A stretch of DNA of 47,881 nt from Isotricha intestinalis (taxonomy: Eukaryota > Ciliophora > Litostomatea > Vestibuliferida > Isotrichidae), in NCBI GenBank assembly GCA_023807065.1, contig JAJJLU010003595.1, positions 1-47,881 of the forward strand, in the 5' to 3' direction. Position 1 is the stretch's first letter, and every line of letters begins with the position of its first letter. The notes under the pieces are model-generated. The model had not been told where the DNA came from. It was given only the letters and a program-made list of their open reading frames with translations, and did no database searches. Both the position numbers and the translations under genes were made by a program. Of the stretch, positions 10,158 to 20,999 are shown in pieces.

Positions 10158-12059
10158 ATGTCCTCAAATTATTCAATCCTTGATTTAGGAAAAGAAATAA
10201 AATTAGCGAGGTAAAAAATAAGCTTATATAAATTTTATAGAGAAAACGCAATATTAGGATTTTACAAAAAAGCATTAGAGAAATATAGAATATGTATTCC
10301 CGTGATTAGAAGTAGAATAATGGAAATAAGTGACATAATATTAAGAGAAAAATGGAAGAAAGTAGAAGACAACATAAATGTGGAAATAAACACAATAACA
10401 CAAATTCAAAAATATTGTGAAACATTTAATTCAGTTTATTCAGATTCAGGAGATCAAAAAGCAAGAAATTTAGAAGGAGTAAATTTAGGAGGAATGAATG
10501 ATGATCCAAAAGGAGAACAAATTAAAAAAGATGCTGATTTATTAAGACAAATTCAAGGAGATTATCCTATTGAGAAACAAGAGAAAAAATATAATAAAGC
10601 TAAACAATCTAATGATGCTCAAGATATATTAAATGATATTAATTATGCTAAAAATATTAGTAATCAAGTTCAAAATCAAATTAATAATATTCAAAATAAT
10701 TATAACAATAATAGAAGAAAAGAAGATTCAAAAAATGAACCAAGCGGTGGATATAATAATATATTAAATGCAATGGATAATATAAGTAAACCTTCAAGAC
10801 AACAACAACAACCTCGAAGTCAACAAAATGTTAATTATAATAATAATAATAATAGACCAGTTCCAGGAAATAAATATAATAGAGTAAATCCAATGAATCA
10901 AATAAATAATGCTTTAAATAATTATCAACCAAGTAAGAAAATGTATGATAAATATGGTAAATTAGCTAATTATGGTCCAGATGGTTATTATAAAGGAGGA
11001 AGTGGTAATTCAAATCAAAGAAGTGGAAATTCAAATAATAATAATAAAGGTAAAGATGGTAAAAGTGCATTTTTACTTAATCATTATCCAGATGGAAATG
11101 GTCCAGATGCAGAATTGATAGAAATGTTAGAAAGAGAAGTTGTGGATACAAATCCTCAAGTACGTTTCGAAGATATTGCTGAATTAGATGGTGCTAAAAA
11201 AACTCTTCAAGAAGCTGTTTTACTTCCTCTACTCATCCCAGATTATTTCAAAGGAATTCGAAGACCTTGGAGAGGTGTATTATTATATGGACCTCCTGGT
11301 ACTGGAAAAACTATGTTAGCTAAGGCACTTGCAACTCAAGGTAAAACAACATTTTTTAATGTACATTCATCATCTTTTGCAAGTAAATGGAGAGGAGAAA
11401 GTGAAAAATTAGTAAGAATTCTTTTTGAAATGGCACGTTTCTATGCACCAACTACGATTTTTATTGATGAAGTAGATTCACTATGTAGTAAAAGAGGTGA
11501 AGGAGGTGAAGGAGATGGTTCTCGAAGAGTGAAATCGGAGTTCTTAGTTCAAATGGAAGGTGTAAATTCGAATACATCTGCATCAGCGAATGAACAACAA
11601 TCACCTGAAGAAAAAAGGAAGAATGTAACTGTAATGGCTGCTACTAATCGACCTTGGGATCTTGATGATGCATTGAGAAGGAGATTTGAAAAGAGAGTTT
11701 ATATTCCTCTTCCAAATGAAAAGGGAAGAAGTCAATTATTTAATTTGAATTTGAAGAAAATTAATATTGATAAAAATTTAGATATGAATAAATTAATTAA
11801 AGCCACTGATGGTTATTCAGGTGCAGATATTGCTAATGTTTGTCGTGAAGCTGCTCTTATGCCTATGAGGAGAGAGTTAAAGGCAAATAAGGGAAGAAAT
11901 ATTGAAGATTTAGTTGATGATCCTGAATTTAGAGGAAGGTGTGAAGCTCCTATAGGAATGGATGATTTATTAAGTGCTATTGGGAATATCTCTAAAAGTG
12001 TTAGTCAAAAAGATTTGGAAGTTTATGATAAGTGGACTAGTGAATTTAGCTCAGTTTAA
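10158..12059 (+). CDS. Katanin p60-type microtubule-severing AAA ATPase
   Basis: Exons 10158-10210 and 10241-12059 encode 623 aa. The short first exon supplies MSSNYSILDLGKEIKLAR and completes the N-terminal MIT-like helical bundle (LARENAILGFYKKALEKY), which binds microtubules or the p80 subunit. A long Asn/Gln-rich linker spans about residues 110-290. The AAA module has Walker A GPPGTGKT at about 367, Walker B IFIDEVDSL at about 424, the sensor MAATNRPWDLDDALRRRFEK, and a Vps4-type C-terminal helix ending WTSEFSSV. It is a hexameric ATPase that pulls tubulin tails and severs microtubules, needed in ciliates for cortical arrays, cilia and nuclear division. It could equally be a KATNAL1-like paralogue. 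An annotation starting at the ATG at 10302 would lose 38 residues. Confidence 0.93.
10211..10240 (+). other. Mini-intron (30 nt) in katanin
   Basis: Starts GTAAAAAATA and ends TTTATAG, phase 2. Splicing joins ...IKLAR to ENAILGFYKK, exactly recreating the conserved LAREN motif of katanin p60 N-termini, so the call is strong. The retained sequence contains an in-frame stop. Confidence 0.9.
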
Positions 12060-12269
12060 ATTTTAAAGCAAAATAAAGATCTTTATTATTTTTTTAAAAA
12101 TGGTTTTTTTGGAGATTTTTTTTAATCTTATTTTTTTATTTTTTCTGAACAAAAATTTTACAAAAATCCTCATCAATTTAAAAATGAGCAAAAAAAACAA
12201 AAAACAGAACTGAAAGGGAAAAAAAGAATTTAGTTTATTATTTAATTATTATTTTTTAAAAATAAAAAA

Positions 12270-12827
12270 ATGGAAAAACAAAATTTAATCCCTGAAAATT
12301 ACAAATTTCCAGAATATTATTCATGGCCAATTTTTTTTACTTTTCAAAAACATGAAAACACAAAAAGAAAGCAAATAAAAATGTGGTGTGCTTTAACATT
12401 AAAATGTTGTAAAGACAATAAAATATTTAGATTAAACAAAAGTCTTTTTTATGAAAATATAGGAAGAAACAATAAAATAGAAAGACAGTTAAATTTAGAT
12501 TGTATAAATATAATATTTGAATCATTGATACAAGATAATAAAGCAATGTATGTAAATAATAATAATAAAGATGAAATATTTTTATTATGGAAAACAATTT
12601 CTGAATGGGGAAATTTTTTTCATGAATCTTCTGTTAAAAAAAAAAGTATTGATAATATTGAAACTTTAGATTATATTTGTTATGATGATGATAATAAATA
12701 TGAAGAATATTATAATATGGATAGAGACTTATTAATTTTAATTCTTAAAGATTTAGAATCCAAAAAAAAATGCTCTTTAATTTTAGATGATGATGATAAT
12801 TATATGGGAGTTAAGTTTCTTTCTTAA
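12270..12827 (+). CDS. VPS25: ESCRT-II subunit VPS25
   Basis: 185 aa, close to the family's usual 175-200. The N-terminus has the VPS25 signature: PEYYSWPIFFTFQKH followed by TKRKQIKMWCALTLKCCK, matching the human FPPFFTLQPN...TRKKQLEAWCSLVLSYC pattern. Two winged-helix domains follow. The conserved LLWKTISEWGNFF (human IMWRRPEEWGKLI) lies at about residue 110, and MDRDLLILILKDLESKKKC with a final GVKFL closes the second domain. VPS25 is the arm of ESCRT-II that nucleates ESCRT-III (through VPS20) during sorting of ubiquitinated cargo into multivesicular bodies. Acidic Asp/Asn inserts at about residues 140 and 175 are lineage-specific. No intron; ATG at 12270, 210 bp after katanin. Confidence 0.9.
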   Translation: MEKQNLIPENYKFPEYYSWPIFFTFQKHENTKRKQIKMWCALTLKCCKDNKIFRLNKSLFYENIGRNNKIERQLNLDCINIIFESLIQDNKAMYVNNNNKDEIFLLWKTISEWGNFFHESSVKKKSIDNIETLDYICYDDDNKYEEYYNMDRDLLILILKDLESKKKCSLILDDDDNYMGVKFLS

Positions 12828-13380
12828 TTTTTAAAATCTATTTTTAAAATAATTTTAATTAATTGTATAATTATTTTTGAATTTAAAAAAAGTAATTATT
12901 TAAATGATTAATTATGGGTAATATAGAAAAAAAATTTAAAAGTTAATAGAGATATTCTTTTATTTCTTTCTTCCTATATAAAAGTTTCTCTTGTTATAAG
13001 TCTTTTATTATATTTTTAATAAATTTAATATTATATTTATAATATGTATTTATCTTTTTTTGTGTTTTTTTTTTATATATTCAAAATATATGTTTAAAAA
13101 TTCTTGTTTTTATTTTTATCTTTAATATTTACATGTATCCATTCCCTGATATAAATTTTAATTTTTATTTCTAATTAAAAAATTATATATGAACAACTAA
13201 CATATATTCATTAATTTATTCAATAATTTCTAATAAATATTCATACACTTAAAATATAAATAAATTGTGTTTAATTATTAAAAAACAAATAAAGCATTTA
13301 TCACCTTAAATAAAATTTAAAGAAAAAAATAAAAATAAAAATATAACTGAATAAATAAAAAATAATTAAAAAAAAGAAAA
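12828..13380. other. Intergenic region
   Basis: About 550 bp of A/T homopolymers between VPS25 and LC8. I see no coding remnant, RNA gene or repeat. It should include the promoter of the first LC8 copy, which does not resemble the DNA before the second copy. Confidence 0.5.
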
Positions 13381-13653
13381 ATGGATAAAGAAAGAAAAGC
13401 AATAATAAAAAATTCAGATATGACAGAAGATATGCAACAAGATGCAATTAATGTAGCAACCAAAGCAATTGATTCATATAATATTGAAAAAGATATTGCT
13501 TGTTATATCAAAAAAGAATTTGATAGAAAACATAATCCTACTTGGCATTGTGTTGTTGGAAGAAATTTTGGAAGTTATGTTACTCATGAAACTAAACATT
13601 TTATCTATTTTTATCTTGGTCAAATTGCTGTTTTATTATTTAAATCTGGATAA
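13381..13653 (+). CDS. Dynein light chain LC8 (copy 1)
   Basis: A complete 90-aa LC8/DYNLL protein, the family's usual length. Diagnostic stretches are [13 protein letters not shown], the helix [37 protein letters not shown] and the C-terminal [21 protein letters not shown]8 is a homodimeric hub of axonemal and cytoplasmic dynein that clamps short linear motifs of intermediate chains and many other partners. The classic end at FKSG followed by TAA also shows that TAA is a true stop here. The first 73 coding bases are identical to those of a second, truncated copy at the right end of the window, although the upstream DNA differs. Confidence 0.97.
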   Translation: MDKERKAIIKNSDMTEDMQQDAINVATKAIDSYNIEKDIACYIKKEFDRKHNPTWHCVVGRNFGSYVTHETKHFIYFYLGQIAVLLFKSG

Positions 13654-14249
13654 AAATTTTAATTTTTTTTTTATGATTTAAAAAATTTTATACTTCCCTA
13701 TTTTTTTTGGTTTTTAAATTCATTTTTTTTTTCCTTTTTTTTTGTTATTAATTTTTAAATTTATTATTTTAATATAATTATATTTCTTCTTATTAAAGTT
13801 TTCATAGATTTACATTAATTAATTCTTTTGAATAAAATATTCATAAACAATTTATTATTTAAGATAACTAAAAGTAGAAATAAATTAATTAATTGTTTTT
13901 CATAATACTTAATTAACTAAAATCAATCATTTCAAAATTTCAAAATTCTTTAATGTCACTTAATTTATATTATGAATATTTGGATATATAATATATATTG
14001 AACTATTTCTTGTAAAATGGGAATTATGAGTTTATTTAATATTAAATAATTAATGAATTCATTATTGAACTTGGTTTAATTAATGTTATAAATAATTAAA
14101 CTCTAATATAATTTATTACTCAATTTCTAAATATATAAATTAATATTATTATTTAAAATATATATTACTATTTAAAAATTAAAAGTTTTCTTTACTTTGA
14201 AAAAAATTACAAATAATATATATATAATCTATATTATATATTGACTTAT
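13654..14249. other. Intergenic region between convergent genes
   Basis: About 600 bp of AT-rich DNA between the 3' ends of LC8 and the next minus-strand gene. No recognisable feature. Confidence 0.5.
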
Positions 14250-15038
14250 TTAAGAAATCATATTTTTTAGTCTTAAATTTTCAATTCTTATTTCTGGAAT
14301 TTCATATTTTTGTTTATATAAAGTAGAAACTCTAATAAAATTCTTTGTATTTCTATCCAGAGAAATACAATATTTTTTTCTATTTAATTTATTTTCTAAT
14401 ATTTTATATTTTTCATCAAGGATTTTTTTTTTTGAAATATTTATTTTTTTATCACGTATTCTTTCTACAATAGGATTAATATAACTAGTCATTATATGTA
14501 AAAATTTAGATTTTTCATTAATATCTTTTACTTTTCCACTTATATTTCGAAATTTATTCATTTTTTCTTTTAACATATCTTTATTTTTATCTAATACAAA
14601 ATTATATAAATTTACTCTACTTTTTTCTTTTTCTTTTATTGCAAAATGATTTTTTAAATATTTTAAAAAATTTTTTGCTTCAGTTTCTTTGTTTAACAGA
14701 ATTTTTTTTTTTTTAAGAAATTTTTTATTTGTACTAAAAGTTAGATTTGGACTTATATAAGATTTATTTCTATTATTTACTTTATTTGAATAAGAAGTTG
14801 TCTTTATCAAATTAATATTTTTTGAATCACCATCATTATTTGTTTTATTTGTAAAAAATGTATCACCTGAAGTTTTTAAAAAATTTATATGTTGTTTATT
14901 ATATGTTTTATTAATATTTCTCCCTTTAGTAAGTTTTATCTTTTCTTTTTCATTAGCAAAAAATAAATAATTTGATGTAATATTTCTTTCTGATGGAAAA
15001 GGAGAATTTGGTGATGAAGGAAAAAAAATATTATTCAT
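14250..15038 (-). CDS. Hypothetical basic protein, 262 aa
   Basis: Unrecognised. The open frame extends to 15050, but only through a TTG. The first ATG is at 15038 (protein begins MNNIFFPSSPNSPFPSE), so I use that start. The first half is Ser/Asn/Thr-rich and likely disordered. The second half (about residues 115-260) is very basic and probably helical, with segments such as EAKNFLKYLKNHFAIKEKEK and RIRDKKINISKKKILDEKYK. There are no membrane segments or catalytic motifs. Composition suggests a microtubule- or nucleic-acid-associated factor, but that is speculation. It is divergent to the LRR/EF-hand gene with 98 bp between the two ATGs, so the two may share a promoter. Confidence 0.6.
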   Translation of the reverse strand: MNNIFFPSSPNSPFPSERNITSNYLFFANEKEKIKLTKGRNINKTYNKQHINFLKTSGDTFFTNKTNNDGDSKNINLIKTTSYSNKVNNRNKSYISPNLTFSTNKKFLKKKKILLNKETEAKNFLKYLKNHFAIKEKEKSRVNLYNFVLDKNKDMLKEKMNKFRNISGKVKDINEKSKFLHIMTSYINPIVERIRDKKINISKKKILDEKYKILENKLNRKKYCISLDRNTKNFIRVSTLYKQKYEIPEIRIENLRLKNMIS

Positions 15039-15136
15039 TGAAAATAACAATATTATTTTAAATTATATAATTGTTGCTGAAAAATCATTAATTTGCGAAT
15101 TTCAAAAATTTAAAAATAAACTAAAAAAAATAAAAA

Positions 15137-17281
15137 ATGACATCTAACTTATTATCAAATTATATTTCAAAAAGAGGAAATAAAATATCATTAAATGGAA
15201 TTGATTTAAACAATGAAGAAAATGAAAATCTTTTAAATTCTTTAATAACAGAATATCCAAATATTACAGAATGTGATGTAAATAATTGCAATTTAAAAGC
15301 TTTTCCAAAACAATTAATGGAACTTAAAAAAATAACATCTTTAGATATAAGAAATAATCAATTTTCAAATTTTGAAATTTTAGTAGAATCATTAACAATA
15401 TATAATAATTTATCAGATTTAAAAATTGATTTAACAGATCAAAATCAAGTTCTTTTAATTTTAAGTCAAATTCCAAAATTAATATTATTAAATGGTAAAA
15501 GTACAAAAGATGCAATTACTATAATTGATATTGATGAAAAAGATATTGAAGAAATTTCTTTACAAAATGATTTACCTTTATATACTGAAATTGTTAATAA
15601 ATTAAATTCTATTGAAAATCAACAAAACTTTATTAATGATTTTCAAAATAAATTATATGAAGAAGCTGAAAAAGTAAAATTATGCTTAAATAATAATTCT
15701 CCTAATTACATTTATGCTAATGTTGTTATTCAAAGTCAATTTAAATTACAGAAATATTTAAGTGAAAAATTTATTGAAAAATTAGACGAAAAAAATAAAG
15801 AAATTGGAAATTTATTGTTTAAAAATATATTTGAAACTGCAAAAAATTTAAATGAAATAATTAATTTACTTTATCCTAAAATAGAAGAAAAAACTGAAAG
15901 TTTAAGAAATCAATTGGAAGAAGCTTTAAAATCAAATGAAGATTTAAGTGATTATGAACAAAAATTAAAAGAAGTAAATAAAGAAAAAGAATTTTTAAAT
16001 AATGAAAAAATTATAATTCAAAATAAATTAGATTTATTAGAAAATGAAAATAAAATAATGACTGAAAAATTATTAAATAATGCAAAAGAAATATATGAAA
16101 GAAATAAAGAGACACCAATTAAAGAAATAAAAGAAAGGAATAATATTATAAAAGATAATAATAATTCAAATCAAATATCAAATTTCACTTATGGAAATAA
16201 TAATAATAGTCAAACAACATTAAATTTATCATCTCCTAAAATTTTATCAATAAAAAATACAAAAGATATAATAAATGAAATATATAATAGTAAAACAATA
16301 TATGATAAAAAATGTTATGAAAATAAAATTCCAAGAGAAACAATGGAACAACATATGTATACTTATTTAAATCATAAATATGGTTTAAAAAGTTTAATTA
16401 TAGAATGGGCTGCTGCAATTATTAATGCAATTAAATTATATAGTAATCAAGATTCTGATATTAATTTATTTGGTAAAATATTAAGAAATGAACAAGAAGA
16501 AGATTCTAGATTTATTTTAACAAAAATAAGAAATACAATTTCTGAATTATTTGAATTTTACCTTAAATCTAAAAGTCCTTTAAAATCTCAAATTGATATT
16601 AAAAAAATGTTAGAAAATAAAAAAAATGGGATATTAAATGAAGAAGAATGGAAAGGAATAATATATTATATTTATAGTGAAGAAGATGCTAAAAATTTAG
16701 AAAATAAAATGTTATTTTTTATAAATAAATTAAATGGAAAATCTGATATAAATTTAAACACAAATATTAATAATAATAATATAAATACTGAAAATATTAT
16801 AAATACTACAATTGGAAATAATAATATAAATGGAAATAATTATATAAATACTATTTCTTCAGTTAAAAGCAAAACTAAATTAACTAGAGAAGAAATTTTT
16901 AATTTAAACAAAAATAAAGAAGAATTAAATATTCCTTATAAAGACTTTATAAGAATTGTTTGTAATCATCAAATTAAAAGTAGAGAAAAATATTTAAAAA
17001 ATTTTGTTAAACTCTTTAGAAAAGTTGATAATGATTGTGATGGAATTTTAAGTGAAGAAGAATTTATTAATTTACTTAAATCAATTCCTTATTGCCAAAA
17101 TAAAATCGAAGAATATACTTTTAAATTTCTTTCTATTATTGATCCTTTTAATAATAAAAAAATAACTTTTAGTGAATGTGTTTCTCTTTTTAGTATGGAA
17201 GAATTGGAAGAAGAAAATAAAAATAAAAATAATAAAAATGAAAATATTAGTTTACTTGATAAAATTTGTTTAGAAAATTAA
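15137..17281 (+). CDS. Leucine-rich repeat, coiled-coil and EF-hand protein
   Basis: 714 aa. Residues about 20-130 form a few divergent leucine-rich repeats (ITECDVNNCNLKAFPKQL, ITSLDIRNNQFSNF). A coiled coil follows at about 160-330 (KEVNKEKEFLNNEKIIIQNK). A conserved helical block lies at about 395-480 (TMEQHMYTYLNHKYGLKSL, IIEWAAAIINAI). The C-terminus has one canonical EF-hand, DNDCDGILSEEE, at about residue 630, and a degenerate partner at DPFNNKKITFSE. LRR/EF-hand scaffolds of this kind are common in protists, often associated with cilia or basal bodies. Calcium control is likely from the intact loop, but the role is not known. Asn-rich linkers (about 545-570) are lineage inserts. No intron seen. 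Confidence 0.8.
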   Translation: MTSNLLSNYISKRGNKISLNGIDLNNEENENLLNSLITEYPNITECDVNNCNLKAFPKQLMELKKITSLDIRNNQFSNFEILVESLTIYNNLSDLKIDLTDQNQVLLILSQIPKLILLNGKSTKDAITIIDIDEKDIEEISLQNDLPLYTEIVNKLNSIENQQNFINDFQNKLYEEAEKVKLCLNNNSPNYIYANVVIQSQFKLQKYLSEKFIEKLDEKNKEIGNLLFKNIFETAKNLNEIINLLYPKIEEKTESLRNQLEEALKSNEDLSDYEQKLKEVNKEKEFLNNEKIIIQNKLDLLENENKIMTEKLLNNAKEIYERNKETPIKEIKERNNIIKDNNNSNQISNFTYGNNNNSQTTLNLSSPKILSIKNTKDIINEIYNSKTIYDKKCYENKIPRETMEQHMYTYLNHKYGLKSLIIEWAAAIINAIKLYSNQDSDINLFGKILRNEQEEDSRFILTKIRNTISELFEFYLKSKSPLKSQIDIKKMLENKKNGILNEEEWKGIIYYIYSEEDAKNLENKMLFFINKLNGKSDINLNTNINNNNINTENIINTTIGNNNINGNNYINTISSVKSKTKLTREEIFNLNKNKEELNIPYKDFIRIVCNHQIKSREKYLKNFVKLFRKVDNDCDGILSEEEFINLLKSIPYCQNKIEEYTFKFLSIIDPFNNKKITFSECVSLFSMEELEEENKNKNNKNENISLLDKICLEN

Positions 17282-17432
17282 TTTAAATTTTTCATTATTT
17301 ATTTATAAATAATAATTTGTGATTATTTTTTATATAAGAAAAAAATTATTTTATTTAAATTTTTTAAATATTTATTTTTTAATTAAAATAATCGATTATA
17401 ATATAAATATTAATGAAGAAGAAAAATAATTG

Positions 17433-18587
17433 TTAAACATTAAATTTTTTTTTGATTTTTCTGTCTAGTTCATCAATTCCTTTTAAAATTTTTTCAAATT
17501 CTTTAAAAGAATCTAAAGTACTGTTATATTTATTACTTAATTTTTCAAAATTTTCTGAATTTTTTAAAAGTAAATCATTAATATCATTCATAATATTATT
17601 GAATTGATTACAACCATAATAAGCTTCTCTAGTAGCACTTAATCTTAATTTTAAATACTTAATTAATTCTTTATAATTTTGTTGAATTTCGAAAACATCA
17701 TTAATTTCTTTTAATTTCATATAAGTTTTTGCATATGTAATTTTTTGATTATTTGTATAATTAAATTCTTTTAATTTATCTCCAAATTGTTTAAATATAG
17801 AATAAGTTTTAGTATCATATTTATTTTTTGATTTCATTAAATTCAATAAATTATTTACTTCCATTGAAATAGTTTCTCTATTTTTATATAAATCCCAATT
17901 TCCAACTTTTTTTTCTAAATTACTTATTAAAAATTCTAATTCATTTAATTTTTTGGATAATGAATTTAAATTATTTGAAGGATTACATTCAATTTTATAT
18001 TCAATTTCTTTGTTTTTATCATTTAAAATATTATTTTCAATATCTTTTATTTTTGATAATAAATTATCACTTAATCTATCATATTTATCATAGATTGAAT
18101 AATATTTTTCAGTAATATTGTTTTTATTCTCTTTTTTTTCTTCTTCTTCTTCTTCTTCTTCAGAATCATTTCTTTTATTAAATAAATCATAATTTATAAA
18201 AGCGTCTAATTTTTTTTTATTAGAATTTAAATTTGATAATAATTCACTATAATTTATATTATTTTTAATTATTGAAGTATCATTATATTTATTAATCATA
18301 TTATCAATTAAATATTTATTTTTTATTAATTTATTTTTTAATTCTAATATTCTTTTATAAGGATCTGTTTTTTTTGGAATATATTCTTCTTCTGTTTCAA
18401 AGTTATTTATATTTATATTTAAATCAGGTTGAAGAAATTTATTTTCATTTATTTTATATTCTTCTTCTGTTAAATTATTTTCGTCTTTAAAATTAAATTT
18501 TCTATCATCAAATAATTTTTTTACAATTTCTTTATTTAATTTATCAATATTAACTTCTTCTGAATCATCAGTATAAAATTCATCCAT
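17433..18587 (-). CDS. Dynamitin-like coiled-coil protein (dynactin subunit 2 candidate)
   Basis: 384 aa, mostly helical, close to the 400 aa of dynamitin. The acidic start MDEFYTDDSEEVN recalls the DVYETSDLPE of dynamitin. Residues about 90-130 (DPYKRILELKNKL) match the start of its first coiled coil. The C-terminal third follows the dynamitin pattern: a spaced LNELEFLISNLEKKVGNW block, KLKEINDVFEIQQNYKELIK, and a final helix ending GIDELDRKIKKK (family IDERMKKL). Dynamitin holds the dynactin shoulder together and couples dynein to cargo. The match is by pattern only, since coiled coils align loosely. It could instead be a basal-body or other structural coiled coil. A run of eight Glu near residue 143 is an insert. 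No intron. Confidence 0.5.
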   Translation of the reverse strand: MDEFYTDDSEEVNIDKLNKEIVKKLFDDRKFNFKDENNLTEEEYKINENKFLQPDLNININNFETEEEYIPKKTDPYKRILELKNKLIKNKYLIDNMINKYNDTSIIKNNINYSELLSNLNSNKKKLDAFINYDLFNKRNDSEEEEEEEEKKENKNNITEKYYSIYDKYDRLSDNLLSKIKDIENNILNDKNKEIEYKIECNPSNNLNSLSKKLNELEFLISNLEKKVGNWDLYKNRETISMEVNNLLNLMKSKNKYDTKTYSIFKQFGDKLKEFNYTNNQKITYAKTYMKLKEINDVFEIQQNYKELIKYLKLRLSATREAYYGCNQFNNIMNDINDLLLKNSENFEKLSNKYNSTLDSFKEFEKILKGIDELDRKIKKKFNV

Positions 18588-18850
18588 TAAAATAAAAATA
18601 ATTAAAATAAATTAACATTTATAATTTCAAATATTTATAAATTTCAATTATGAATTAATTGATTAAATTTATACATGTAAAAATTAAATACTTTAGTTTA
18701 TTATATCATTGTATATTTTTAAATGTTATTTTTTTTATTTTACCAAATTATTTATATTTGATTCTTGGACTAGCCTAAAAAAATTAAATACAATTTAAAA
18801 ATATAGTTTAATATTAATAAATCAATATAATAATTTATAATAAAAAAAGC

Positions 18851-19282
18851 TTAATTTAATTCAGAAGTAAGTTCATTGACAATATCTTCATAATGTACAT
18901 CACCATCTTTAACTTTATCATATTTTTCCATAAATATTTTATATTCATTTTTTGAAAATTTATCTCCATAATTAGTCATAACTCTATTAAATTGTTCTTC
19001 TTTAATAACACCACTTCCATCAGGATCAAAAACTTTAAAAGACTTTAAAATTTCATCTTTAGTGGTTTCATTATATTTTTTATCATATATAGTCTTATAA
19101 TCATTAAAAGAAAATCCTTTATTTGTTTCAAATTCTTTTTCTTTTTCTTTTAATTCTTCTTTACTTAATATTATTCCTATTGCAGAAAATGCTTCTATTA
19201 AATTTTGTAATGCCATTGTTTCATTGTTTCTTTTAAAAAAATTAAAAGTTTGTTGTAATTCCAAATCACTAATTTTAGACAT
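18851..19282 (-). CDS. Calmodulin-like EF-hand protein
   Basis: 143 aa with the two-lobe, four-EF-hand layout of calmodulin and myosin light chains. Only the third loop is canonical: DPDGSGVIKEEQ at about residue 92. The fourth (DKVKDGDVHYED) has lost the acidic residue at position 3 but may still bind weakly. The first two loops are degenerate, for example KRNNETMALQNL. It is therefore probably not calmodulin itself but a light chain or calmodulin-like adaptor for a myosin, kinase or ciliary target. ATG at 19282; TAA stop. It is divergent to the PIN-like carrier with 171 bp between starts. Confidence 0.8.
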   Translation of the reverse strand: MSKISDLELQQTFNFFKRNNETMALQNLIEAFSAIGIILSKEELKEKEKEFETNKGFSFNDYKTIYDKKYNETTKDEILKSFKVFDPDGSGVIKEEQFNRVMTNYGDKFSKNEYKIFMEKYDKVKDGDVHYEDIVNELTSELN

Positions 19283-19453
19283 TTAAATATTGTATTTTTC
19301 AAAAAAAAGAAATAATTTTTTAACAATAATAAAAAAATATTTATTAAAAATCATTGACAATCTTTTAAAAAATATAATAAAAAAAATTAAGTTTCGAATA
19401 ATGATGTTTAAAAAAATAAGAAAAATCATAAAAATATTCTATACAAAAATAAA

Positions 19454-20866
19454 ATGAGTAAAAAATTAAAATATGAAAATTTATTAGGAGGATTAATGAC
19501 ATCTCAAATACCATATGCCTTTATGATATTTTGTGGATTTTTCTTTGCAAAGGTAGGTTTACTCCAAAAAGAAGGATTACATGCATTTGGAAGAATGAAT
19601 ATAGATATTTTTCTTCCAATATTTTTATTTATTCAAGTAGGTAGAAGTACATACATATACAATTTTGAACAAAATGGAGCAATAATAGTTTCATTTCTTT
19701 TTTATTTTATTATTGCTTTTATTATATCTTTTATTTATGCTATTACTTCTAAAATGGATTTAAGATATAGATATACTTTTATTTTCATTACTTCTATTGT
19801 TGATGTTAAAAGATTACATTACTTATATATTTATTCTTTTTGCTATTTATTAGAAGGAAAATTAACTAAAGAAAAAGCATTTTGTAATGAAATTTTAGCT
19901 AGTGGAAATATACATGTTTTTTTCCAAGGTTTAATTATTTGGTTTGTTGTTTATAATTTAATTAAATTAGATAAGGCTTATGAAAATCAAGCTGTTGATG
20001 TTTGGGATAGAATTCATATTAAAAATATTGAATCTGATGATGAAGAACAAAAATTAAAAGATAGTCCAAGTCCTTTATTTAAAAAAGTAAATGAAGAAAA
20101 AAATTTTTTAAATGAAAATACTAAAGAAAATGTTATAAATTTATATAAATCACATGCTATTTCAAATGATGTTGGTTTAGAAAAAAACAATGAAAACATT
20201 AAAAGCGAAAATAATGAAGAAAAAAAAGATATAGATAATGAAGAAATGATAATATTTAAAGGAAATCAGAGTTTTTTTTCAGAAATAAATAAATATCAAT
20301 CAATAAAATTTTTTGAAACATCAAATTCTCAAAAAGAATTACTAAATCTAATATTTAGATCACCTTTCATAGGATTAATATTAGCTTTTATTGTAGGATT
20401 TATAAGAGTATTAAGAGAATGGATTTATGATACAACAACTCCAGTATTTTTATTTTTTGATACTTTTAATACTATTGGAAGTTGTAATATATTATTAAAT
20501 TATATTATAATTGGAGCTAATTTAATTCCTTCAATGAATTTAAATAAAAAAAAATCTTATGCTCAAATTAGAATGCTAGATTATATTGTTCATTTAATTA
20601 TTAAAGTTATTATTATGCCTTTTATTGGGGTTATTTATTGTTATATTCTTAAAAAAAAATTTATTGATGATAATAAAGTTTTACTTTGGACTTGTTTTAT
20701 TCAATGGTTAATTCCTTCTTCACTTGATGTTATGACTATTTCTCAAGTTAATGATGCTAATTGTAAATTCGTTGCTTATTGTATATTTATTCAATTGATT
20801 TGTCAAATGATTATAAATAATTTTATTCATGTTCCTACGTTCTTAAAAGCAATTGATATTTTGTAA
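19454..20866 (+). CDS. PIN-like membrane transport protein (auxin efflux carrier family)
   Basis: 470 aa with about ten membrane helices in two bundles of five, separated by a charged Asn/Lys/Glu-rich cytosolic loop at about residues 190-300. This is the layout of the auxin-carrier/PIN-like (AEC) superfamily. The first bundle opens with GLMTSQIPYAFMIFCGFFFAKVGL and the RMNIDIFLPIFLFIQVGR motif, where the usual NxxxxLP is recognisable. The second contains GSCNILLNYIIIGANL and the closing LLWTCFIQWLIPSSLDVMTI. Non-plant members export organic anions or unknown small molecules. Auxin transport is not implied. Probably located in plasma membrane or ER. Single exon. Confidence 0.75.
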   Translation: MSKKLKYENLLGGLMTSQIPYAFMIFCGFFFAKVGLLQKEGLHAFGRMNIDIFLPIFLFIQVGRSTYIYNFEQNGAIIVSFLFYFIIAFIISFIYAITSKMDLRYRYTFIFITSIVDVKRLHYLYIYSFCYLLEGKLTKEKAFCNEILASGNIHVFFQGLIIWFVVYNLIKLDKAYENQAVDVWDRIHIKNIESDDEEQKLKDSPSPLFKKVNEEKNFLNENTKENVINLYKSHAISNDVGLEKNNENIKSENNEEKKDIDNEEMIIFKGNQSFFSEINKYQSIKFFETSNSQKELLNLIFRSPFIGLILAFIVGFIRVLREWIYDTTTPVFLFFDTFNTIGSCNILLNYIIIGANLIPSMNLNKKKSYAQIRMLDYIVHLIIKVIIMPFIGVIYCYILKKKFIDDNKVLLWTCFIQWLIPSSLDVMTISQVNDANCKFVAYCIFIQLICQMIINNFIHVPTFLKAIDIL

Positions 20867-20999
20867 CAAATTAATCGAGTTTTAAAAAATAATATTTAAT
20901 ATTTAATTTATTTAATATATGAAATTTTGAAATTGGAAAAACAATATCAATTGTGTTTTTATTTTTTTTTAATTTTAATTATAAATCTAAATAATATAT

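Noticed and set aside
10302..12059. Katanin gene starting at the ATG at 10302
   Set aside because: This start discards the conserved LAREN motif. The 30-nt intron at 10211-10240 restores the full N-terminus.
15039..15050. Four extra N-terminal residues on the basic protein at 14250
   Set aside because: They depend on a TTG start. The first ATG is at 15038.
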